From: Achromobacter pestifer
GTDB lineage: Bacteria; Pseudomonadota; Gammaproteobacteria; Burkholderiales; Burkholderiaceae_B
Reading direction: 5' to 3'
DNA: 64,000 nt
Assembly: GCF_013267355.1 (NCBI RefSeq)
Contig: NZ_CP053985.1
Location: 3,534,001 to 3,598,000, forward strand
Shown here: positions 57,085-64,000 of the stretch, piece by piece
How positions within the stretch are numbered: position 1 is the stretch's first letter
Layout of the letters: each line of letters starts with the position of its first letter
Notes under the pieces: generated by a model
What the model saw: only the letters and a program-made list of their open reading frames with translations
What the model was told of the DNA's origin: nothing
The model's database searches: none
Translations under genes and position numbers: made by a program

Positions 57085-60000
57085 TGGACATGTCCGTCTT
57101 GCGTACGGCTTGGGCGCAGCTGGCGCAGAAGCGGATGCTGACGCAGTCGCCGCCGAACATGACGCAGGAGCCCGTGTTGCTGGGATCGGCCTGGCTGGCG
57201 GTCAGGCCGAAATGGCAGTGGTTGCCGGACTGGGAATAGAAGTACGGACCCTTGTCGAGCTTGGACGAGTCCATCTCTGCCTCGTCCGGGTGGGCCCGCG
57301 CCCACTCGGGGCCGCTGGGCGTCATGCCGATCAGGTGGCCGATCTCGTGCACCAGCGTCTGCTGCTGATAATCCATCGTGACGGGTTCCCAGGGCGTCAT
57401 CGCCGCCACGCCCAGGAGGTTGGTGCCGGGGAATGCCACGCCGCCCGCGGCGCTTTCCATCAGCCGGACCCGCAGGATGATCTTGCCCGAGGCCGGGACG
57501 GGCAGCAGGCCGGCCATGCGGATATTTACGGCATGGCAAGCCTTGGGGCTGGCTGGGTCGTAGGGCACCGGGGTGACGCGGTCCTTGGGAATGACTGCGC
57601 GCCTGACGCCGGCCGCTGGGTCGGTGTACTCGAACAGGCATTCCACGAACCAGTCCACGGTGGGCTCTATGTGGTACCACAGGAAGCTGACGTTGCCGTC
57701 GGCGCTGGCGAACTGGATCTGCTTGTCGCCCGCGCCGGGGCCGGCCGTGGCTTGCACGTACATGGGCTGGATCGGCAGCATTGACGCCAGCCTGTCCAGG
57801 TGACAGACCGCGAGAGTGTAGGGCTCCCGGTCCGGGCCCTGCGATCGGGGGTAGACGGAGCGGGCCAGTTGGCAGAGGCGGTCGTAGCCGTCGTCGGTGA
57901 ACACGTCCGAGTTGGCGTCGCCGCGCGTGCTGACCGGCGGCAATTGCACGACGTCGACGCCATGCCGCGCGTACTCTGTCGCGGTCGGCTGGAAGCCGTG
58001 GCGGCGCGCCAGGGCCTCGGGGCCGGGCAGCATGATCTCCTGGAGATACAGGCGCCTTGCGGTTTCGACCTGCTCCGTGGAGATGGTCTGGTTCTTGTCG
58101 TTCACCACCTCGAAGGTATAGGTGTTCAGGCCGGCGGCGGGCAAGGTGATGTTGTCGACCACCTTGGTGCCGTCGGCGTCGGTCACGTAGCTGTAGGAGC
58201 GCTGGTTGGGCTCGCGATACAGCGGCTGGCGGCTTTGCTCGCGCGCGGAGTACACCGCATTGCCCGGGCGCGGGCTGACCTTGACGCTGAAGCGATGCTG
58301 GCCGGCCTTGTTGAAGCGCACGCGGATCCTGGGCTTGTTGGTCTGGCGGTCCAGGCTGTCCAGCGCCTGGCCATCGTTCCAGACCTCGTCCTCTTCCTGC
58401 AGGTTGACGTACTGGAGCTTGGCGCCGCTCCTGGCCTGGTAGGCGGACGGCGTGGGCGCGCCGGCATCCGGCGTCCCGGCCGCGGCGGCGCCGCCTGCGT
58501 CCTGGCCGCCGGGCGTGCCTGCGGGCTTGGCCGCGGCGCCGGGCAGGCTGACGCCGGCCATTTCCATGACCCGCTTGGCCATCGCCGGATAAGGCGAGTT
58601 GGCCACTGCGGGAATGTTCATGATCGCCTCCGCCACCTTGGGCAGCGTGGCGTTGGATATCGTGGGTGATTGCAGGATGGCGCCGACCACGGACGGAATC
58701 GCGGAGTCGGTTAGGCCCGGCGTGCTGAGAATCGCGCCCGCCACAGTCGGCAGATTGCTCTGGGTGACGTCCGGCATGGTCAGCAGCGTGTTCACCGCCG
58801 TGCTCAGCGCTGCAGGGCGGCCGCCCATCGTGCCCATGGCCTGGGTCATGACCGGGCCGATGGCGGCCCCCACGCCGCCACTGCCGGCCGTCGTCAGGTT
58901 GGAGGCGGCGCCCAGGGCGGATGCCGCCGTGGCGCTGCCCATCGCCGTGGCGGCGCTGGAAGCGCCCGACAGCATGCCCGAGGCGGATGGGCCGGCGCCT
59001 GCGGCCGGCGAGGCCAGGGTGGATGCCTGCGACGCCAGGGCCGAGGCCTGCGATGCCATGCCGCTGGCCTTCGTTATGGCTCCTGCCGCGTCCGTCAACG
59101 CCTGCGGCATGGATACCGCGCCAGCCAGCGCGTCGCCAGCGCCCTGTGCCATGTTCATGGTGGAGAGACCGCCATCCATCAGCGACGGCGTCGCCACGTT
59201 CGCCAAGGATTGCGTGGCGCCGTTCGCCAGTGAGGACGTGGCGCCGCCAGTCAGCGACGGAGCCACATTCTGCATGGCCGTCTTCGCCATGCCACCGGCC
59301 TTGGCCATGGCGCCCGACATCAGCTCCGAGCCGGCCTTGTCCGCTGCCTGCATGGTCTTGCCGGCCATCGCGCCCAATTCCTGCACGGGCTTGAGCGCAT
59401 CGCCGGCTATGCTCTTGGCCTGGTCCAGCATGCCGGACGCGCCATCGGCCACTGTGGACAGGGTCTTGGATACGGCAGTTGCGCCGCTTGCAAGCGCGGC
59501 GCCCGCGCTGCCAAGCATGGATGCTTGCGATCCGGCGGCCGCAGCCGCCGTAGGGGCTGCGGCAGGAGCCGCGGCGACCGCGCCGGTCGCGCCGGCTGCA
59601 TTCAGCGCCTGGCCGGAGCCGGCTTGCGCCTGCGGCTTGGCCTTGGGGCGGTGCACCAGTTCGGCCGTCACCAGCATCGGGTCGCCCACTTGGGTGGACG
59701 GCAGCGCGGGCAGCGTGGCCGCGTCGCTGGCAGGTCCGATCAGGCTGTGCGATGCGCCCTTGACCGAGAACATGCCCGGCCCCTTGAACAGGATGTCGCC
59801 GCCGTTCATGACGATGCTGGCGCCGGCGGCCTGCAGGGTGACGCTCTGGTTCGCCAGGATCTCGATGCTGTCGGCGGTGGAGGTGACGGTGATGTCCTGG
59901 CCGGCCAGCATCTCCAGCATGTCGGTATGCGCGTGGATCGACACCGGCGATTCGGCGGCGACGGCGCGGATGCCGCCGTCCTGTACGAACAGGCTGGTGG

Positions 60001-62266
60001 AGCGGCCCGAGGCGGTGGCGAAGGTCTGGCGCGCGGCGACGTGCCCGTCGGCCAGCGCGGTGACGTGCAGATTTTCGCTGGCGTGCAGGATGGCCGAGGC
60101 GGGCGTGGCAAAGTTGAGAGAGGAGGGCGCGTCGATCAACATGCGGGCGCCATCGATGCGCTCCACTGCCTCCGTGCCGGTGCGCTCGGCGCCGCTGGCC
60201 TTGACCGCCTGCTGGCCGCCCACGCTGCCGGGATAGCGGCCGTCGCCCTTGGGGTCGATGGCGCGGGTCAGCGCGTCATATTGGCTGGTGGCCGCGAGCG
60301 CGCGCGCCTGGCGCTTTGTTGCCGCGGCATCCAGGCGTTGCGCCGCATGCTGTGCGCCGCGCAGACGCGTCAGTGCTTCCTGGGCGTCGGCCTGGGTGGA
60401 CCGGGCATCTTCGCGTGCGCTGGCGGACACGAGCATGCCTTGCCCGGAGCGCACCACCGTCCAGGCATCCGAGCGCAGCTCGAAGCCGGTGCCGCGCCAT
60501 GCGCCGCGGTTCGATTCGTCCGCGGCCTGCTCGACCAGATAGCCCAGGCCCAGCTGCGTCGCGCCTATGGAACTGGACAGGCGGGTGCGCATCTGCCGCG
60601 ACGTGTCGTCGAACAGCCACTGACTGTGGCCCTCGTCGCCCAGCGCTTTGCTGTGCCAGCCGCTGAGCGTGCCGGGATGGTTGGCCGCGGCGTCCTCGCC
60701 GGCGGACCAGGGCGGCAGGTCGGCGTCGTTGTACAGCTGTGCCGAAGCCACGGGCTGGTCGATGTCGCCATCCAGGAATTCGACGAGGACCTCGGTGCCT
60801 TTGCGAGGCAGATGATGTGCGCCCCAGTTGGGGCCGGCCTGCGCGCCCGCGACGCGCAGCCAGGTGCCGGAACTGTCGTCGCCCGGCGCATTGCCGGTGT
60901 CGTCGCCGTGGCTGCGGTGCGCCAGTCCGCCAGGCAGCGGGCGCGCGCCGCGTTGCCAGGGGAATTGCACCTTGATGCGCAGGTCGCGGCCCGAGGATAT
61001 GGGCGCGTCCTGCGCGGCCACCACCACGGCCGCCAGGCCTTCGGGCGCCGTGGGCTTGGCGCGCCAGTCTGGCATCAGCGGCGCGGCCGCGGGCAGGGCG
61101 CCGAAGGCGTTGCGGTAGGAGCCGTGCTCCAGATCGGACTCGCCCAGCGCGTGGGCGGCCTGGCTGCCCAGGTTGTTGGCGGCTTCGTGTTCGACGTGCA
61201 GCAGCGTGTAGCGGTTGCCGCCCATCTCATCGACGGCCTGGCCCGAGCCCGCGGCGTAGCGGCTGTGCTGGGTCAGCGTGAAGTCATGGCCGGGCATCAT
61301 CTGGCGGGCGGTGCCGCCGCCGTCAAAGCGCACCATGCGGGCTTCGTGCGCCTGCAGGCTGCGCGCGGCGGCAAGCTCCGCGCTGTCGCCATCGGCGTAG
61401 CGGCCGTGGCCATCGTAGTCGTAATCTTCAAGGCGAGGCACCGCGCCGGCCTGGACGTCGGACTGCGCATGCGCCGCGTGCGCGAGCAGCTTGCGATCGT
61501 CCCAGGCCAGGCGCGTCACGGCGTTGGGCCGTACCGCGCGGGAGGCGCCGAAGCGCGTGATGCTGTCCTCGGTTTCGGTGGCGTCGCTGCGGTGAAAGCG
61601 CAGCGTGGCGTCGGGGCACGCGGGCCGCGCCGCACGCGTGTCGAACACGACCAGCCGGTGACGCGCGCCGCCCGAGGCTTCGTTCTGCTGTTCACCCTGC
61701 TGATGGTCGAAGCGGAAGCTCAAGCCGGCCTCGGCCATCAGGCGCAGCACGAAGGCCAGGTCGGTCTCGCGGTACTGCGTGCGCAGCGGGCGCGGCGCGG
61801 GCGGTTCGGCGATGTCGAACGAGTAGGCTGCCTGTGGGTAGTCGGCGAAGATCTCGCTCAGGATGTCGGTGACCGATTTGTCCTGGAAAAGAAAGCTGTC
61901 GCGGCGCAGGCCCAGGGCCGCCAGCCAGGGGGCGGCGTGCAGCCGGTAGCGCGCCAGGCCGCCATCCGCGCCCAGCGCGTCCACGCCTTCCACCACCGCA
62001 TGCCACTGGCGCCTGCCGCCATCGGCCAGCAGCAGGCTGACGCTGATCTCGCGGCCCAGCAGGGCCTGCACATCCAGTTCCGCCGACGACGCCAGGCAGT
62101 CCAGCGTCAGGGCAAACAGTTCGGAGACGCCTTCGCGCAGGCTCATGCGCTCTACCGCGAGCGCCGCATCCAGGGGTGTACGCATTTGCAGCATGCGGGC
62201 GTTCTGGGAGAGGGCGGCAACATCCAGGCTGCTGAATCCGGCGGGCGTTTGGGAACGGTCGGTCAT
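57065..62266 (-). CDS. vgrG: Evolved VgrG with C-terminal zinc-metallopeptidase-like domain
   Basis: A 1733-residue VgrG fusion. The gp27/gp5 core ends near residue 510 (RKGTEVLVEFLDGDIDQPVA); DUF2345-like beta repeats span about 750-840; an Ala/Ser/Gly-rich linker spans about 895-1270 and includes four 18-residue repeats (1160-1231). The C-terminal domain has LVHEIGHLIGM (His1640, Glu1641, His1644), then GNHCHFG (1681-1687) and a Cys-rich end (1701-1717, FCASC). HExxH marks a zinc peptidase; the third ligand is unclear. It resembles the plan of Pseudomonas VgrG2b, whose peptidase domain is toxic in the target periplasm. It lies after tssL on the same strand. Confidence 0.88.
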   Translation of the reverse strand: MTDRSQTPAGFSSLDVAALSQNARMLQMRTPLDAALAVERMSLREGVSELFALTLDCLASSAELDVQALLGREISVSLLLADGGRRQWHAVVEGVDALGADGGLARYRLHAAPWLAALGLRRDSFLFQDKSVTDILSEIFADYPQAAYSFDIAEPPAPRPLRTQYRETDLAFVLRLMAEAGLSFRFDHQQGEQQNEASGGARHRLVVFDTRAARPACPDATLRFHRSDATETEDSITRFGASRAVRPNAVTRLAWDDRKLLAHAAHAQSDVQAGAVPRLEDYDYDGHGRYADGDSAELAAARSLQAHEARMVRFDGGGTARQMMPGHDFTLTQHSRYAAGSGQAVDEMGGNRYTLLHVEHEAANNLGSQAAHALGESDLEHGSYRNAFGALPAAAPLMPDWRAKPTAPEGLAAVVVAAQDAPISSGRDLRIKVQFPWQRGARPLPGGLAHRSHGDDTGNAPGDDSSGTWLRVAGAQAGPNWGAHHLPRKGTEVLVEFLDGDIDQPVASAQLYNDADLPPWSAGEDAAANHPGTLSGWHSKALGDEGHSQWLFDDTSRQMRTRLSSSIGATQLGLGYLVEQAADESNRGAWRGTGFELRSDAWTVVRSGQGMLVSASAREDARSTQADAQEALTRLRGAQHAAQRLDAAATKRQARALAATSQYDALTRAIDPKGDGRYPGSVGGQQAVKASGAERTGTEAVERIDGARMLIDAPSSLNFATPASAILHASENLHVTALADGHVAARQTFATASGRSTSLFVQDGGIRAVAAESPVSIHAHTDMLEMLAGQDITVTSTADSIEILANQSVTLQAAGASIVMNGGDILFKGPGMFSVKGASHSLIGPASDAATLPALPSTQVGDPMLVTAELVHRPKAKPQAQAGSGQALNAAGATGAVAAAPAAAPTAAAAAGSQASMLGSAGAALASGATAVSKTLSTVADGASGMLDQAKSIAGDALKPVQELGAMAGKTMQAADKAGSELMSGAMAKAGGMAKTAMQNVAPSLTGGATSSLANGATQSLANVATPSLMDGGLSTMNMAQGAGDALAGAVSMPQALTDAAGAITKASGMASQASALASQASTLASPAAGAGPSASGMLSGASSAATAMGSATAASALGAASNLTTAGSGGVGAAIGPVMTQAMGTMGGRPAALSTAVNTLLTMPDVTQSNLPTVAGAILSTPGLTDSAIPSVVGAILQSPTISNATLPKVAEAIMNIPAVANSPYPAMAKRVMEMAGVSLPGAAAKPAGTPGGQDAGGAAAAGTPDAGAPTPSAYQARSGAKLQYVNLQEEDEVWNDGQALDSLDRQTNKPRIRVRFNKAGQHRFSVKVSPRPGNAVYSAREQSRQPLYREPNQRSYSYVTDADGTKVVDNITLPAAGLNTYTFEVVNDKNQTISTEQVETARRLYLQEIMLPGPEALARRHGFQPTATEYARHGVDVVQLPPVSTRGDANSDVFTDDGYDRLCQLARSVYPRSQGPDREPYTLAVCHLDRLASMLPIQPMYVQATAGPGAGDKQIQFASADGNVSFLWYHIEPTVDWFVECLFEYTDPAAGVRRAVIPKDRVTPVPYDPASPKACHAVNIRMAGLLPVPASGKIILRVRLMESAAGGVAFPGTNLLGVAAMTPWEPVTMDYQQQTLVHEIGHLIGMTPSGPEWARAHPDEAEMDSSKLDKGPYFYSQSGNHCHFGLTASQADPSNTGSCVMFGGDCVSIRFCASCAQAVRKTDMSNGWPSF
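58574..58789 (-). repeat. Four tandem 18-residue repeats in the VgrG linker
   Basis: Four consecutive 18-codon units encode TLLTMPDVTQSNLPTVAG, AILSTPGLTDSAIPSVVG, AILQSPTISNATLPKVAE and AIMNIPAVANSPYPAMAK (residues 1160-1231). Spacing is exact at 54 bases. Pro and hydrophobic positions are fixed, suggesting a regular helical-loop solenoid between spike and peptidase. Confidence 0.8.
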
Positions 62267-62305
62267 GGTGTGGAGCGGTCGGCCTGCGGCTGTCAGGGTA
62301 GCGAA

Positions 62306-63085
62306 TCAGGGGAGCGAGATGGTCAGGTGCGCGGCGCGCGGCCCGATCTTGACGATGTCATGGTACGGAGCCATGGCGGTCTGCATGTCGCGGTTCAGGA
62401 AGTGGCTCATGCCCAGATAGGCCAGCAGCCCCAGCAGCGCGAACAACGCGCCAATGCTCCACAGGGGCACGTCGCGCTTGAGCGTGTGGGCGATCTTGTC
62501 GGGCAGGGGCCAGTGGGGCGCGAAGCCCGCGCGCTTGCCGCGCAGCAGCGTGATCTCGTCGCCCAGCCGCGCCGTGAGATAGCCCAGTTTTTCCTGGCCT
62601 TCGATCATGTACTTGCCCTGGAAGCCCAACAACAAACACATATAGAACACTTCCAGCGATTGCAGGCGCGGCGCGCCTTGCGCGCGCAGGTCTTCCAGGC
62701 GGGCAAAGAAATTCTCGCCGGCGAGCTGTTCGCCGAACAGCGTCAGTTGCAGCGGTTGCAGCATCCAGGCGTCGCGGATGGAAAAGCCGGAGTTCAGCAC
62801 GGTCTCGTCCACCGCCGCGCAGAACGCGTACTTGGTGGCGTAGACGTCCTCGGCGGGAATGTCCATTTTCTTGGCGCTGCGCTCGAAGTCCGCCAGGAAC
62901 TGCTGCACGCGCGCCGAGAACGAGGCGGCGTCCACAGGCTCCTGGCCGCTTTTCAACAGAAACAGCATCAGGAAACCGTCGTACAGCAGGTCCAGCAGGG
63001 ACTTCGCGGGGCGTGAACCGTAAAAATCGGCGGCTCGGGGAGGGAGCGAGGCTCCGGGCATCAGGGTGGGCGCGTCGGCGGTCAT
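62306..63085 (-). CDS. tssL: T6SS membrane complex protein TssL (DotU)
   Basis: A 259-residue protein: a large cytoplasmic helical domain with the DotU motifs ARLEDLRAQGAPRLQSLEVF and YMCLLLGFQGKY, and a single membrane helix near residues 203-223 (SIGALFALLGLLAYLG) with a short periplasmic tail. TssL links TssM to the cytoplasmic baseplate. The gene follows tssK by 9 bases and precedes the long vgrG by 39 bases. No peptidoglycan-binding domain is fused, so the OmpA-family protein at 39400 may supply anchoring. Confidence 0.93.
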   Translation of the reverse strand: MTADAPTLMPGASLPPRAADFYGSRPAKSLLDLLYDGFLMLFLLKSGQEPVDAASFSARVQQFLADFERSAKKMDIPAEDVYATKYAFCAAVDETVLNSGFSIRDAWMLQPLQLTLFGEQLAGENFFARLEDLRAQGAPRLQSLEVFYMCLLLGFQGKYMIEGQEKLGYLTARLGDEITLLRGKRAGFAPHWPLPDKIAHTLKRDVPLWSIGALFALLGLLAYLGMSHFLNRDMQTAMAPYHDIVKIGPRAAHLTISLP

Positions 63086-63094
63086 GGGCAGGCT

Positions 63095-64000
63095 CTAACG
63101 GGTGACGGCGATGAGGTCCAGTTTCAGTTCGGGTATGCCCGAGGGGGCATAGATGGCGATGCTGCGCGCCTGCAGCATGCGGTCGTACAGCGAGCCGCGC
63201 GTCTGCAGGGTGAAGTAGCACGCGCCCGGCTTGACGGGCACGGCGGGCGGAACCTGCGGCGTGTAGACAAGCTGCACGCCGGGCATGGCCGATAGCACCA
63301 GCTTTTCCACGTCGTCGGGCGCGCCCACCTTGAAGCGCAGCGGCACGGTTTCGGCCAGTTCGCTGGCGGGCGTGGCGGCGGATACCGACAGGTAGAGCGC
63401 GGTGGTCTCGTCGAGCTTGCCGGAATCCAGCCGGCCGACATGGAACGAGGGGCGCAGCTCTTCCAGCACGATGGAGAAGTAGCGGGTGGAGATAACGGTG
63501 TCGAGCAGATCGCGCAGGATCTCGTCGAGCTGCGCGAAGGCCGCGCCCGGCGCGTCGTGCTGGTAGGCCGGCAGGTCCGCCAGCGTGTGTACCTTGGAGA
63601 AGGTCATGAGCGCGCCGGCCAGCCGCAGCATTTCCTGGAACAGGCGCTCGGGGTGCAACTGCGGGTTGTGGAACAGGTGCGACAGCGCCGAATAGGCTTC
63701 GTTGCAGGTGTGCAGCAGCCAGAAGGAAGCCACGTCGCCCGAGCGGAACTCGATGATGTTCTTGTTCGGCTCGCGGTGAAAGCCATAGAGCGCGTTGACC
63801 TTGGCCTGCAGCGCGTCGAGCAGCCGGCGCAGCTGCTCGAACAGCGCGTTGCATGCCTGCACCGTGACGCTGGGGGCGATGAAACTGGTGTCCAGCTCGT
63901 AACCGGCGCTGGCGGTGCGGCGCACGCGCGCAACGGGGATGGTCAGCAGCGCGTCGCGCGGCTCGTGTTCCGACAGCAGGCGCACGTTCTTGCGCAGGAA
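63095..64000 (-). CDS. tssK: T6SS baseplate protein TssK (5' part cut by window edge)
   Basis: The C-terminal 301 residues of TssK are encoded to the window edge; the reading frame stays open to 64000 with no true start, so about the first 140-150 residues of the usual ~445 are missing. Recognisable features are GFHREPNKNIIEFRSGDVASF, then LHTCNEAYSALSHLFHNPQLHPERLFQEMLRLAG, split here by a few residues, and the C-terminal shoulder/head part ending LKLDLIAVTR. TssK connects baseplate wedges to the TssM-TssL membrane complex. A GTG at 63985 is an internal Val codon, not the start. Confidence 0.92.
   Translation of the reverse strand, partial: FLRKNVRLLSEHEPRDALLTIPVARVRRTASAGYELDTSFIAPSVTVQACNALFEQLRRLLDALQAKVNALYGFHREPNKNIIEFRSGDVASFWLLHTCNEAYSALSHLFHNPQLHPERLFQEMLRLAGALMTFSKVHTLADLPAYQHDAPGAAFAQLDEILRDLLDTVISTRYFSIVLEELRPSFHVGRLDSGKLDETTALYLSVSAATPASELAETVPLRFKVGAPDDVEKLVLSAMPGVQLVYTPQVPPAVPVKPGACYFTLQTRGSLYDRMLQARSIAIYAPSGIPELKLDLIAVTR

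Noticed and set aside
57320..57349. Metzincin signature in the VgrG C-terminal domain
   Set aside because: The motif is HEIGHLIGMTP; the His required at the eleventh position is Pro, so a metzincin call is not supported even though HExxH is.
59525..63016. 1163-codon open frame on the plus strand
   Set aside because: Antisense to the long vgrG and tssL.
1..64000. tRNA, rRNA, transposase or integrase genes
   Set aside because: Looked for on both strands by eye; no cloverleaf, conserved rRNA segment, DDE or recombinase motif was noticed.

Overview
The window looks like chromosomal DNA of a high-GC betaproteobacterium of the Alcaligenaceae (Achromobacter/Bordetella type). This is inferred from the uniform high GC, a Bug-type solute receptor, an AcnD/PrpF methylcitrate pair, a CopA/CopB/CopRS copper locus and a large T6SS locus. 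No sequence search was run. I saw no rRNA, tRNA, CRISPR array or insertion sequence.

Layout. 1-1825: cytochrome c maturation genes ccmA-ccmB-ccmC, with ccmC cut by the window edge. 2015-7586: a copper module on the minus strand (copR-copS-like pair, cupredoxin, multicopper oxidase CopA, outer-membrane CopB). 7712-9015: a short leader-like ORF and a GT4 glycosyltransferase. 9042-13558: a sodium:solute symporter with a 40-residue partner, a divergent cytosine-deaminase-like amidohydrolase and a LysR regulator. 13676-18989: an exported ankyrin protein, then gntR-acnD-prpF. 19136-27486: catabolic genes with their regulators (flavin monooxygenase plus sigma-54 activator; an AA_synth/hydrolase/Bug operon; two LysR genes). 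27590-35244: an indolepyruvate ferredoxin oxidoreductase-type fusion enzyme, a GGDEF protein, a DUF2235 hydrolase and an MTA/SAH-type nucleosidase. 35257-64000: accessory and core T6SS genes.

T6SS region. Core and accessory genes seen are tssA, an OmpA-family gene, tagF, tssM, a membrane-anchored ketosynthase-like gene, a tagX-like peptidase gene, tssL and tssK (cut by the window edge). Two vgrG genes are present. The first leads a plus-strand cassette: vgrG, a Tle5-like phospholipase D, and six small three-helix membrane proteins that fall into three paralogous pairs, with a decayed remnant of another copy between them. The second vgrG encodes 1733 residues ending in a zinc-peptidase-like domain, and a secreted-protein gene that may encode its immunity protein overlaps its 3' end.

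Regulation visible in the sequence. A near-identical copper box lies upstream of both the cupredoxin gene and ccmA, at the same distance from a candidate -10 element. A textbook -24/-12 promoter precedes the monooxygenase gene, next to a sigma-54 activator gene. Inverted repeats occur upstream of gntR, in the AA_synth/LysR gap and in the LysR/ferredoxin-oxidoreductase gap.
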